Below are positions 1-10,459 of a stretch of DNA of 64,000 nt, in pieces. How positions within the stretch are numbered: position 1 is the stretch's first letter; each line of letters starts with the position of its first letter. The position numbers and the translations under genes are program-made. Origin of the DNA: Bradyrhizobium septentrionale (lineage in GTDB: Bacteria > Pseudomonadota > Alphaproteobacteria > Rhizobiales > Xanthobacteraceae); the NCBI RefSeq assembly GCF_011516645.4, contig NZ_CP088285.1:3180501-3244500 (forward strand), given 5' to 3'. The notes under the pieces are model-generated. The model was not told the DNA's origin. It made no database searches and saw only the letters and a program-made list of their open reading frames with translations.

Positions 1-402
1 ACGCCGGCTGGCGAGGCCAAGGTCGCCAAGATCACCTCGATGCTGGTGAAGGTCGGCGCGCTGCTCGCGATCCTGTTGATGCCGACGCAGTTCGCGCTCG
101 ACCTGCAGCTGCTCGGCGGTCTCTGGATCCTGCAGACGTTACCGGCGCTGGTGTTCGGGCTCTACCTGAACTGGTTCTCGAGCACGTCGCTGCTGGTCGG
201 CTGGGCGGTCGGTCTGGTCGGCGGTTCGTTGCTCGCCTGGTCGGACGGTCTGAAGCCGCTGCACAGCATCGACTTCGGCGCGGGCAAGGTTGCCATCTAC
301 ACCGGCCTCATCGCCCTCGTGGCCAATGTGGTGGTGGCGGTCGTGGTCAACCTGGCGCTCAGGGGGCTGTCGCAGCCGCGCCCGGCCAGCGAAGCGGCCT
401 AA
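1..402 (+). CDS. Sodium:solute symporter, C-terminal part (MctP-like)
   Basis: The reading frame is open from the first base, so this is the C-terminal 133 residues of a gene that starts outside the window. It shows hydrophobic spans typical of the last helices of SSS-family symporters. The segment LQLLGGLWILQTLPALVFGLY resembles the monocarboxylate permease MctP of rhizobia as I remember it. By family such proteins take up monocarboxylates with sodium or protons across the inner membrane. The next gene encodes a histidine kinase with its own symporter domain, which suggests a transport-and-sensing locus. The substrate is an inference. Confidence 0.75.
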   Translation, partial: TPAGEAKVAKITSMLVKVGALLAILLMPTQFALDLQLLGGLWILQTLPALVFGLYLNWFSSTSLLVGWAVGLVGGSLLAWSDGLKPLHSIDFGAGKVAIYTGLIALVANVVVAVVVNLALRGLSQPRPASEAA

Positions 403-489
403 GCCAACGGCTCGATCGACGGCCGGGTCCCGAATCCGGCCGTCGATGCCCTCGGTTTTTGTCTTGACGCGCTTTGTTCACGCCAACCG

Positions 490-3400
490 GTGTCCACTTC
501 GCTGGAAAACGCTCTAGTATCGGCGGCCCGCGACCTGTCGCGGGCCGATCTCGTGCGTGAGGTGTCCTTGCAGGGCTGGTTCGTTCTCGCAATCTCGGCG
601 GCCTATGTGACCGCGCTGTTCCTGATCGCCTGGTGGGGCGACCGGCGCAGCGTCGACGGTCCGCTGGTGTCGCCGACATCGTGGACGGCCGCGGTCAGCT
701 ATTGCCTGACGCTCGCGGTCTACAACACCTCCTGGAGCTTCTACGGGTCGGTCGGCCGGGCCGCGACCAGCGGGCTCGACTTCGTCACCATCTATCTCGG
801 CCCGACGCTGGTGCTGCTGTTCGCCCAGCCGCTGCTCGTCAAGGTGATCGCGATCGCCAAGGCGCAGAACGTGACCTCGATCGCCGATTTCATCGCCGCG
901 CGCTACGGCAAGAGCCAGTCGTTGGCCGCGTTGGTGACCCTGGCCTCGCTGCTCGGCGTGCTGCCCTATATCGCGCTCCAGCTGAAGGCGGTCGGCAAGA
1001 GTTTCGACTATCTCATCCTGCAGCCGGAACGGGCCGGCGGCGCGGCGTTGCAGTTCTGGCAGGACTCCGCCTTTGGCGTCGCCGCATCGATGGCGCTGTT
1101 CGCGATCATCTTCGGCGTCCGCCATGTTCATGCCAGCGAGCATCATCGCGGATTGATGTTGGCGATCGCGTTCGAGAGCGTGGTCAAGCTGGTCGCGTTC
1201 CTGATCGTGGCGCTGTTCGTACTGTTCGGCATCGCCGGCGGACCGGGCGAGCTGCTGTCGCAGGTTCGTCTCGATCCGGAGCTCGCGCAGGTCCTGTCGC
1301 TCGATATCGGCCAGCCGCTCTGGCCGGCGACCATCATCATCTCGGCGATCGCCTTCCTGTGCCTGCCGCAGGCGTTCCATGTCGCGATCGTCGAGAACGA
1401 ACAGCCCGCGCATACCCGCACCGCTGCGTGGCTCTATCCGCTCTATCTTGCGGCGTTCAGCTTGCTGATCCTGCCGATTGCCGCGACGGGCCTGGCCCGG
1501 TTCGGCGGCATGATGGATCCCGACACATACGTGATCTCGTTGCCGATCGCCTCAGATGCCAAGACCGTCAGCCTGATCGCATTCCTGGGCGGGCTGTCGG
1601 CCGCGACCGGCATGGTGATCATGACCGCGGTGGCGCTGAGTACGATGCTGTGCAACGACGTCATCATGCCGCTGCTGTTGCGCTGGCGCTTCCTCGGCGG
1701 GCGCGCGGCGAACTGGTCGGTGTCGCGCACGCTGATGGCGGTCCGCCGGTTCTCGATCGTCGGCATCCTCCTGCTGGCCTATCTGATGCACCGTCTGGTC
1801 AATCACGGCTATCCGCTGACGGTGATCGGCCTGTTGTCGTTCGTGGCGGTGGCGCAGTTCGGGCCGGCCTTCATCGGCGGCCTGTTCTGGCCGCGCGCCA
1901 ACAAGGCCGGCGCCTCGGTCGGGATCGCGGTCGGCTTCGTGATCTGGGCCTATACGCTGCTGCTGCCGTCCGCCGGGCTGTTATGGCCGGCGCTCGCGCC
2001 GATCGCGCGCGATGGATTGCTGCCATGGCTCAAGCCGGGCGCGCTGTTCGGTCTCGAGGGGCTCGATCCGATCTCGCACGCCACGCTGTGGAGCCTCGGC
2101 GTCAATATCGCCTGCTTCGTGCTGTTCTCGCTGCTCGGACGGCAATCGACCATCGAGCGCAATCAGGCTGCGGCTTTCACGCAGGGCGCGGCGCGTGGCA
2201 CCGCCCCGCCATTGTCGTCGCGCGTCCTGGTCCGGCTCGATGATCTGCGCGCGCTCGCGATCCGCTTTGTCGGCAGCGAACGCGGCGTGGCCGCCTTCGA
2301 CGCCTATCTCGCCGCGCGCCGCGCCGGCCATGCGCCGGCGCTCGACCCGTCGGGCCTTGTCGATCTCGATTCGATCCGCTTCACGGAAAACCTGCTCGCC
2401 GGCGCCATCGGCGCGGCGTCGGCGCGCGTGGTGATCGCGGCCTCGCTCGAGGGCCATTCGCTGTCGCGGCGCGCGGCGATGGCGATGCTGGACGAGGCCT
2501 CCGAAGCGCTGCGCTTCAACCGCCACCTCCTGCAGAGCACGCTGGAGAGCGTGCCGCAGGGCATCTGCGCCTTCGACGCCGACTTCAACATCTCGGCATG
2601 GAACGGCCGCTTCATCGAGCTGCTCGATCTGCCGCGCGATCTCGTGCGCGTCGGCCTGCCGCTCGCCGATCTGATCGCCTTCAACGTCGACCGCGGCGAA
2701 TACGCGGCGGCCGAGTTCTCCGCGCTGTTGGTCAATCGCGACGTCGCGACGCAAGTGTGGCCCTATGTCTACGAGCGCAAACGCCCGGACGGCACCGTGC
2801 TCGAAATCGTCTATGACCGCATCGCCGGCGGCGGCTACGTCTCGACCTATACCGACGTCACCGAACGGCATCGCGCCGCCGAGGCGCTGCGCCGGGCCAA
2901 TGAGGATCTGGAGCTGCGCGTGCGTGAGCGGACAGAAGCGCTGGAGCGTGCCAAGGCGGACGCCGAGCACGCCAATCTCGGCAAGACGCGCTTCCTCGCA
3001 GCCGCCAGCCATGAGCTGCTGCAGCCGCTGAACGCGGCGCGGCTATTCCTGTCGGCGCTTGACGAAAGCTTGCGGGTACGGCCCAGCGCCGGCGACAAGG
3101 ACCGGACGCTGGCCGGCAGCGCGATCACGGCGCTGCGCTCGACCGAGCATATGCTCGACACGCTGCTCGACATCTCCTCCTATGATTCCGGTGCGGTGCG
3201 CGCCGAGCCGGTCGATTTACCGATCGCCGATCTCCTGGCGCAGCTCAGCGTCGAGTTCGATGCCATGGCGCGTGAGCGCGGCCTGTCCTTGCACGTCGTT
3301 GATTGCGCCTGTGTGGTGCGGAGCGATCCGCATCTGCTGCGCAGAATCCTGCAGAATCTGTTGTCGAACGCGGTGCGCTACACGCCGAAGGGCCGTATCC

Positions 3401-4107
3401 TGCTGGGATGCCGGCGCAAGGCCGGCGCGCTCCGGATCGAGGTCTGGGACACCGGTATCGGCATCGCCGAGGCGGACCGCGACCGGATATTCGAGGAGTT
3501 CCAGCGGCTCGTGCCCGCGGCCGACAAGGGGCTCGGCCTCGGGCTTGCGATCGTCGACCGCATCTCGCGCCTGCTCGGACACACGGTCAACGTGCGCTCG
3601 CGTCCCGGCCACGGTTCCTGTTTTGCGGTCACCATACCCCTGGCGTCCGGTCCCGGTGCGACGCTGCGCCGCGCGCGCGCTGCGGCTGCGCCGCTGCCGG
3701 CCGAGCAACCGCTGACGATCCTGTGCCTCGACAACGATGCGACGATCCTGCAGGGGCTCATGGCGCTGCTCGGGGGCTGGGGCCATCATGTCGTGACCGC
3801 GACAGACCCGACCGCGGCGATGGCGGCAGCAACCGCCGGGCCGCCCGATGTCGTGCTGCTCGACCACCACCTTGACGGCGGCCGCAGCGGCCTCGATTTT
3901 CTTGACGATCTCAGGCGCGCATCGGCGTACAACGTGCGCGCGCTGCTGATCACCGGCGATCGCAGCGAGGAGGTTCGCAGCGCGGCGAAGGCGCGCGGCT
4001 GCGAGATCCTGCTCAAGCCGGTCAAGCCGGCTGCGCTGCGACGTTTCCTGAGCGGCGAGGCCTTGACCCGCCGGCTCGCCACCCATGAGGACCGTCACCC
4101 GGCATGA
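490..4107 (+). CDS. SSS-domain hybrid sensor histidine kinase/response regulator
   Basis: This 1205-residue protein begins with a sodium:solute-symporter-like membrane domain of about a dozen helices (roughly residues 25-560). A PAS-type domain (about 670-800) and a short coiled coil follow. The dimerisation domain has the phosphoacceptor His in ASHELLQPLNAARLF near residue 841. The ATPase domain shows NLLSNAVRYTP, DTGIGI and GLGLAIV. A C-terminal receiver has its phospho-Asp in VVLLDHHLDGG near 1125. The family couples solute sensing or uptake to phosphorelay. The GTG at 490 gives the longest form; GTG codons at 554 and 560 just before the first helix are alternatives. Its end overlaps the next gene by four bases (ATGA), so the two form an operon. 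Confidence 0.9.
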   Translation: MSTSLENALVSAARDLSRADLVREVSLQGWFVLAISAAYVTALFLIAWWGDRRSVDGPLVSPTSWTAAVSYCLTLAVYNTSWSFYGSVGRAATSGLDFVTIYLGPTLVLLFAQPLLVKVIAIAKAQNVTSIADFIAARYGKSQSLAALVTLASLLGVLPYIALQLKAVGKSFDYLILQPERAGGAALQFWQDSAFGVAASMALFAIIFGVRHVHASEHHRGLMLAIAFESVVKLVAFLIVALFVLFGIAGGPGELLSQVRLDPELAQVLSLDIGQPLWPATIIISAIAFLCLPQAFHVAIVENEQPAHTRTAAWLYPLYLAAFSLLILPIAATGLARFGGMMDPDTYVISLPIASDAKTVSLIAFLGGLSAATGMVIMTAVALSTMLCNDVIMPLLLRWRFLGGRAANWSVSRTLMAVRRFSIVGILLLAYLMHRLVNHGYPLTVIGLLSFVAVAQFGPAFIGGLFWPRANKAGASVGIAVGFVIWAYTLLLPSAGLLWPALAPIARDGLLPWLKPGALFGLEGLDPISHATLWSLGVNIACFVLFSLLGRQSTIERNQAAAFTQGAARGTAPPLSSRVLVRLDDLRALAIRFVGSERGVAAFDAYLAARRAGHAPALDPSGLVDLDSIRFTENLLAGAIGAASARVVIAASLEGHSLSRRAAMAMLDEASEALRFNRHLLQSTLESVPQGICAFDADFNISAWNGRFIELLDLPRDLVRVGLPLADLIAFNVDRGEYAAAEFSALLVNRDVATQVWPYVYERKRPDGTVLEIVYDRIAGGGYVSTYTDVTERHRAAEALRRANEDLELRVRERTEALERAKADAEHANLGKTRFLAAASHELLQPLNAARLFLSALDESLRVRPSAGDKDRTLAGSAITALRSTEHMLDTLLDISSYDSGAVRAEPVDLPIADLLAQLSVEFDAMARERGLSLHVVDCACVVRSDPHLLRRILQNLLSNAVRYTPKGRILLGCRRKAGALRIEVWDTGIGIAEADRDRIFEEFQRLVPAADKGLGLGLAIVDRISRLLGHTVNVRSRPGHGSCFAVTIPLASGPGATLRRARAAAAPLPAEQPLTILCLDNDATILQGLMALLGGWGHHVVTATDPTAAMAAATAGPPDVVLLDHHLDGGRSGLDFLDDLRRASAYNVRALLITGDRSEEVRSAAKARGCEILLKPVKPAALRRFLSGEALTRRLATHEDRHPA

Positions 4108-4781
4108 CCACACGCATCGTCATCGGCGACGACCATCCGCTGGTGCAGGCCGCGCTGCAGAGCGCACTGTCGGCCGTGCTTCCAGATCTCGAGATCATTC
4201 CCTGCCAGTCGCTCGACGAGGTATTGGCGGCGGTGCCCGGCCGCATCGAGGAGATCGACCTGATCCTGCTCGACCTGACGATGCCGGGCATCCAGGGGTT
4301 TGCGGCGCTCTTCGTCCTGCTCGCACAGTTTCCGACAGTGCCGGTTGCGATCATCTCGGCGCGGCAGGATGCGGCCACGATCCGCCGCGCCATCGCCTAT
4401 GGCGCCTCCGGCTATATCCCGAAATCGCTCGGCCTGCCGGCGATGGCGGACGCCATCACGCGCATCCTCGGCGGCGAAATCTGGATGCCGCCGAACATCG
4501 GCGGCCGGGGCTCGATCCAGAGCGAGGACGTGGAGCTAGCGGCGCGCGCGGCCTCGCTGTCGCCGCAGCAACTGCGCATCCTGGCGATGATCGTCGAAGG
4601 CAAGCTCAACAAGCAGATCGCGGCCGAAATCGGCATCGCCGAGCAGACCGTCAAGGGCCATGTCTCGACCATCCTGCGCAAGCTCGGGGTGGGATCGCGC
4701 ACCCAGGCCGCCGTGCTGGCGGAGCGGCTGGCGTTCGGCAGCGCGCGAGGCGTTTCATCGCCTGCACAGCGAGAAGGGTGA
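4104..4781 (+). CDS. NarL/LuxR-family response regulator
   Basis: The N-terminal receiver domain has the acidic pair near residues 10-11 and the phosphoacceptor Asp57 in LILLDLTMPG. The C-terminal LuxR-type helix-turn-helix (about residues 150-210) reads QLRILAMIVEGKLNKQIAAE and GIAEQTVKGHVSTILRKLG. The ATG overlaps the kinase stop codon, so this is very probably the cognate output regulator of the preceding hybrid kinase. The last 15 residues after AERLAFGS are not typical of the family, and the sequence downstream looks like remnants, so the 3' end may have been replaced by a rearrangement. It acts as a cytoplasmic transcription factor; targets cannot be read from the window. Confidence 0.9.
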   Translation: MTTRIVIGDDHPLVQAALQSALSAVLPDLEIIPCQSLDEVLAAVPGRIEEIDLILLDLTMPGIQGFAALFVLLAQFPTVPVAIISARQDAATIRRAIAYGASGYIPKSLGLPAMADAITRILGGEIWMPPNIGGRGSIQSEDVELAARAASLSPQQLRILAMIVEGKLNKQIAAEIGIAEQTVKGHVSTILRKLGVGSRTQAAVLAERLAFGSARGVSSPAQREG

Positions 4782-5474
4782 AGGCGCCGAGGATATCCTC
4801 CTGGCTGCCGTCGCCGGCAAACAGGCTGAGAACGGAAATGTTCGTGGTTTTGTACGCAAATGGCGCACCACGGCCGATCAAGATGGGCACTATTGCTTCG
4901 CCGTTGCGCTATGATGCCGGAGCCTACCACGCACTCCAATTGGCCAGACTGCGATGGCCTGCGATTTCCCACTACCGCGGCAGTCTCCCGATGTCGCCAG
5001 AGCGTCCGCTTCCTCGTCGATAGCAAACGTGCTGATCCATCCAGGGGCGACGAGATGTGCCCAGAGCGGTTGCTCATAGCTCAGGAATCGGGTGATTGGG
5101 TTGATCCCAAGTTGGGTCTACTTCCCGAAATTAATGCTGTGACCGCACTCATAGCGACCGGTCGGATCGCGGGTCCGTAATTCGGAGATCCGGCGCCACG
5201 TTGCGTCCCATGCGCCCTCCTGCGTCAAAGGAGTGCGGGTTCCGTCCGCTTCGACCCTGATCACACCTTCCAGATCGGAAGCTCGACGCAGGCGGACTCG
5301 AAAAACGCATCCAGAAACGAAGCGGACCACCCGGAGTCCATGCCCATGCTCCGGTCTTTTTCCTCATGTCCAGAACTCACCAAACCCCAAGGGCAACTTG
5401 GCCCAAAGCCGTATTCGCAATACGCAATCCCGCCGCTCGACCTCGCGTCCCGTGGGCTGGTGCTGAGCTTGGCG
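4782..5474. other. Gene-poor stretch with a possible gene relic
   Basis: No convincing gene is seen. The minus strand at 5118-5330 can encode about 70 residues with a protein-like middle (VIRVEADGTRTPLTQEG and a C-terminal YECGHSINFGK). It has no clear ribosome binding site and I do not recognise it. It may be the tail of a degraded hypothetical gene. The rest shows no repeats or strong hairpins that I could identify. Confidence 0.4.
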
Positions 5475-5840
5475 CTAAGACTGCGCCGTATCGTAGCGCT
5501 CGCGGGCCGCCTCAATCTGCAGCATGTTGCCATAGGCCCAGTTGCGGATGACCGTCACGGCGTCGCCGAGGCTGCGCCCCAGCGGGGTCAGGGTATATTC
5601 CACCGTTACTGGCACGGTTGGATAAACCTCGCGCGAGACCATGCCGTCGCGCTCCAGGCCGCGCAACGTTTGCGTCAGCATCTTCTGCGTGACACCTCGG
5701 ATACGGGCTCGGAGCTGAGAAAAGCGCAGCGTTCCATCGTCCAGCGCCAGCACCACCAGCATGGTCCATTTGTCGGCGATCCGTCCGAGCACCTGCCGCG
5801 TCGGGCAGGCATCCATCATGACATCGAAATCTACGTTCAT
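5475..5840 (-). CDS. HxlR-family transcriptional regulator
   Basis: The 121-residue protein has the HxlR winged-helix signature: CPTRQVLGRIADKWTMLV near the N-terminus, GVTQKMLTQTLRGLERDGMV in the recognition region and YTLTPLGRSL in the wing. ATG 5840 is chosen because it places the conserved start (MNVDFDVMMDACPTR) at the usual position; the frame is open much further upstream. The gene is divergent from a quinone-reductase-like gene with about 108 bases between the starts, which fits the common arrangement in which HxlR controls a neighbouring redox enzyme. Some HxlR proteins sense electrophiles through the N-terminal Cys, which is present here. Confidence 0.9.
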   Translation of the reverse strand: MNVDFDVMMDACPTRQVLGRIADKWTMLVVLALDDGTLRFSQLRARIRGVTQKMLTQTLRGLERDGMVSREVYPTVPVTVEYTLTPLGRSLGDAVTVIRNWAYGNMLQIEAARERYDTAQS

Positions 5841-5865
5841 TGGTATCCTTTCGGAACCTATACCA
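5841..5865. promoter_or_regulatory. Putative HxlR operator (TGGTAT-N13-ATACCA)
   Basis: An inverted repeat TGGTAT (5841-5846) and ATACCA (5860-5865) lies directly against the HxlR start codon, with another ATACCA half-site at 5891-5896 in the same divergent intergenic region. Position and symmetry suggest an operator for autoregulation and for control of the divergent reductase. No binding data can be inferred. Confidence 0.45.
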
Positions 5866-5948
5866 CTTTCAAGTGCCTTCTTTCCAAAGAATACCAAGGA
5901 TCCCACTCTTTGTCGTGAGGCGATTGGCCTCGTGACATGGAGCAGATC

Positions 5949-6875
5949 ATGAAAGCCTTCATCCCATCGACGGATGCCCAGCGGCTGGTAGTGCTGGCGG
6001 ACGTTCCCGAACCGAAGACGGCGCCTGACGAGGCGGTCGTCGAAGTGGCTGCCTTCTCCGTCAATCGCGGCGAGACCTTCCTGCTGGAGCGCCCATCTCA
6101 GGACTGGCGTCCGGGCAAGGACATCGCCGGAACGGTGCTGCGCGCAGCGGCGGACGGCTCTGGACCAGCTGTGGCCGAGCGGGTCGTAGCGCATCCGTCG
6201 TCGGCAGGCTGGGCCGAGCGGGTGGCGGTGAAGACCGCTCAGATCGCGACTCTGCCCGACACGGTGAGCGAGGTTGTTGCGGCGGCTCTACCTTTGGCGG
6301 GACTGACGGCGCTACGGCTGCTACGGGTGACGGGCCCGTTGGCAAGCCGCCGCGTTCTGATGACTGGCGCTTCGGGCGGGGTCGGGCACTTCTTCACCGA
6401 ACTCGCGGCAATGGGCGGCGCAGAAGTAACCGTCGTGACCGGCTCTCCAGAGCGGGGGGCCCGCTTGAGAGAGCTCGGTGCAGCACATGTCGTGCATGAC
6501 GTGGCCGACGCTGAGGCGCCGTTCGATGTGGTGCTGGAATCGGTTGGGGGCACATCTTTGCAAGCGGGCCTCGTCAAACTCCGTCCACGCGGCGCGCTGA
6601 TCTGGTTCGGCCAAGCGAGCCGGGTAGCACCCTCAATCGATTTCTTTCGGTTTTGGGAGGGGCCAGCGTCGGGTACGATCCGCCACTTTCACTATACCGA
6701 TAGCGATGTGCTGGACGGGCGTGATTTGCAGACGCTTGTGCAGTTCGTCGCCAGTGGACGGCTTCATCCAGAGATCGGCCTGGTATCGGATTGGGAGAAC
6801 ACCGATCAAGTGCTGCGCACGCTGCGCGACCGAGGCGTTCGCGGCAATGCCGTGCTCACCCGAACCGTCCGATGA
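5949..6875 (+). CDS. Quinone oxidoreductase / zinc-type MDR alcohol dehydrogenase
   Basis: This 308-residue protein belongs to the medium-chain dehydrogenase/reductase superfamily. The N-terminal GroES-like fold contains VEVAAFSVNRGE and GKDIAGTV. The Rossmann fold has VLMTGASGGVGHFFTELAAM, where GASGGVG binds NADPH. The cysteine zinc ligands of classical alcohol dehydrogenases are absent, which points to the quinone-reductase branch. ATG 5949 is preferred over 5937 because MKAFIPS matches family starts. It is divergent from the HxlR regulator, which probably controls it. The likely role is NADPH-dependent reduction of quinones or enones; the substrate is unknown. Confidence 0.88.
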   Translation: MKAFIPSTDAQRLVVLADVPEPKTAPDEAVVEVAAFSVNRGETFLLERPSQDWRPGKDIAGTVLRAAADGSGPAVAERVVAHPSSAGWAERVAVKTAQIATLPDTVSEVVAAALPLAGLTALRLLRVTGPLASRRVLMTGASGGVGHFFTELAAMGGAEVTVVTGSPERGARLRELGAAHVVHDVADAEAPFDVVLESVGGTSLQAGLVKLRPRGALIWFGQASRVAPSIDFFRFWEGPASGTIRHFHYTDSDVLDGRDLQTLVQFVASGRLHPEIGLVSDWENTDQVLRTLRDRGVRGNAVLTRTVR

Positions 6876-7065
6876 AAGGAGCGGCGTGCAGACCCGTGCA
6901 ACGCTCAGGCCGACTCGGACGATCGAGTGCTATGAGCGCCACGCGCTCTGTGTCATCCGTCGCTAAACGGCGATTCCGGAGGCGATCGAGTCGTTCGACG
7001 TAAGCCACGAGGTAGCGCTACACGACGGTGGAAAACTCGCACGGCCATTCTGAATGGTGGCAGTT

Positions 7066-7110
7066 TGGCGCACCCGACACGATTCGAACGTGTGACCTTT
7101 GCCTTCGGAG
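7066..7110 (-). repeat. tRNA-Arg(CCG) 3' half, left island attachment site
   Basis: These 45 bases are identical to the 3' part of the intact tRNA-Arg at 23297-23373, from the CCA end to the anticodon loop, and stop after the core CTTCGGAG (7103-7110). The sequence then departs from tRNA completely. A broken tyrosine integrase gene starts 180 bases further on. This is the classic signature of an integrative-element end in a tRNA gene, with the chromosome to the left. Confidence 0.85.
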
Positions 7111-7289
7111 CAAGATAACGTGCCCATCCGAAAAATGCGATAGGGCACGCTACGCTACGCTATCCAACTGAAGCAGCTGGATATTCTCAAACACACAAGC
7201 GACGTTCCTATCCGAAAACACGCCCCGATTTTCTCCCGCGTGCTTACGCACTGCTTACGCGAGAGATCGTGCCCGGAATGAAGGAATGT

Positions 7290-7934
7290 CATGGTCAAGA
7301 TCACGAAGAGGGTTGTCGAGGCGGCGGAGGCCCGGGAGAAGACTACGTCATCTGGGACGGCGAACTGCCTGGCTTCGGACTCCGCATCTTCACTTCGGGC
7401 AAGCGAAGCTACGTCATCCTGTATCGAATAAGAGGTCGCTCGCGTCGCTATACAATTGGGCTTCACGGAGCCTGGGCGCCAGAGACTGCACGCCGAGAGG
7501 CAAAGGTGCAACTTGGTCGGGTCGCTGGGGGTGATGATCCCGTTGAAGATCGTCAGCTCGATCACAAGGCGATCACTGTGAAGGAGCTCTGCGTCCGCTA
7601 TCTCGCTGACCTCCAGGCCGGGCTCATCCTCGGAAAAGGCTGGCGACCGAAGAAGCCGTCGACAATCACCGCCGACACTGGCCGCATTGAGCGTCACATC
7701 ATTCCGCTCATAGGGACCCGGCGGGTCAAGGATCTCACCAAGACCGACATCAACAAGGTCCTCAAAGACATCATGGCCGGAAAGACGCGGGTTTCGGTCA
7801 AGACCAAGAAGCTGCGCGGCAGAGCAATTGTCAGGGGCGGTGCGGGAACGGCCACGCGCACAGTGGTTCTCCTACTTTGCCTGGTAGCCATCGTCCCGGG
7901 CCTTCCTCGTCAAGAAACTCAAGTTGAAGTTTAG
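7290..7934 (+). pseudogene. Tyrosine integrase, frameshifted and truncated
   Basis: From ATG 7290 the sequence encodes a typical DUF4102/P4-type integrase N-terminus (MVKITKRVVEAAEAREK). A base appears lost near 7340, after which the frame resumes with DYVIWDGELPGFGLRIF. The arm-binding and core-binding region follows to GGAGTATRTV. The frame is then lost near 7880, before any catalytic Arg-His-Arg-Tyr residues. Only about 215 of the usual 400 residues remain. It lies next to the left tRNA half-site, as expected for the integrase that used this tRNA. It cannot catalyse recombination as it stands, so mobility would need a helper. Confidence 0.85.
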
Positions 7935-8008
7935 CATTCTTGGTCGTAGTCCCTGCGCCCAGTGTCACAGCCCTTGTGCCCCGGTGTCGCAGGCTTATGT
8001 GAGGGCGG

Positions 8009-8035
8009 CTAGCACTCGCTCATTGCGACTGCCAA
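8009..8035 (+). promoter_or_regulatory. CIRCE operator upstream of groESL
   Basis: The sequence CTAGCACTC, nine bases, GACTGCCAA resembles the CIRCE element TTAGCACTC-N9-GAGTGCTAA, with one mismatch on the left arm and two on the right. It lies 35 bases before groES. CIRCE is bound by the heat-shock repressor HrcA, so this operon is probably HrcA-controlled rather than NifA- or RpoH-only controlled. Confidence 0.75.
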
Positions 8036-8069
8036 TCCAGAAATAATCACAAAAGCCGAGGAGGATCGC

Positions 8070-8385
8070 ATGAAATTCCGTCCGCTCCACGACCGCGTCG
8101 TGGTCAAACGCATCGACGCCGAAGGGAAGACCGCAGGCGGCATCATCATCCCGGACACTGCCAAGGAAAAGCCCTCGCAGGGCGAAGTCATCGCCGTGGG
8201 CCCAGGTGGCCGCGACGAAGGGCAAGTTGATTCCGATCGACCTCAAGGTCGGCGACCGCGTGCTGTTCGGCAAATGGTCGGGCACCGAGATCAAGATCGA
8301 TGGCCAGGAACTGTTGATCATGAAGGAAAGCGACATCATGGGCGTCCTCACCGACCTTCCCACGGCCAAAAAGAAGGCCGCCTGA
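8070..8385 (+). pseudogene. groES: Co-chaperonin GroES, frameshifted
   Basis: The first 50 residues are a perfect GroES start ([19 protein letters not shown], then [18 protein letters not shown]). Near 8215-8221, after GPGGRDE, two bases appear to be missing and the frame changes. The correct continuation ([20 protein letters not shown], then KESDIMGVL) is in another frame and ends at the TGA at 8385. An AGGAGG ribosome site precedes the ATG. GroES caps the GroEL chamber, so this operon alone would not supply a functional partner. A sequencing or assembly error in this G-rich spot is a real alternative. Confidence 0.9.
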
Positions 8386-10170
<1,785 letters not shown>

Positions 10171-10200
10171 GTCCAACCGTGCAGCGTTCAAAAGAAAAAG

Positions 10201-10230
10201 AAAGGCCCGGCAGCGATGCCCGGCCTTTCT
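10201..10230 (+). terminator. Terminator after groEL
   Basis: The stem AAAGGCC/GGCCTTT, extended inward by GGC/GCC across one C-C mismatch, lies 30 bases after the groEL stop and is followed by T-rich sequence. A very similar hairpin accompanies the groEL relic near 42961. Confidence 0.8.
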
Positions 10231-10459
10231 GCATTTTCGTGCGTTTGATCGCGGTTGCCCTGCTCAATTTGCCACAGGCCGTAATACTGACGTCAGTAAA
10301 CGGTTCGGATCGGCTTTCAGCGCGCGCTCGTACCAGACCTGCGAGAATTTGTAGTCGCCGGGCTTGCGATAGGAAGTACGCATACGACGGAGGCCGCCTG
10401 ATTGACGCATGCGCGCGGGCACGGCGAGGTCTATGATGGCATTGGGTGAAGGGTGAAGG

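Noticed and set aside
1981..3012. Long minus-strand open frames opposite the hybrid kinase
   Set aside because: They are antisense shadows of a GC-rich gene, with Arg-rich composition and no domains, and the plus-strand frame has clear motifs throughout.
7111..7190. Possible degenerate tRNA 5' half after the left core
   Set aside because: TATCCAACTGAAGCAGCTGGATA vaguely resembles a tRNA D-arm, but it is better explained as a short imperfect palindrome, perhaps a recombinase binding site.
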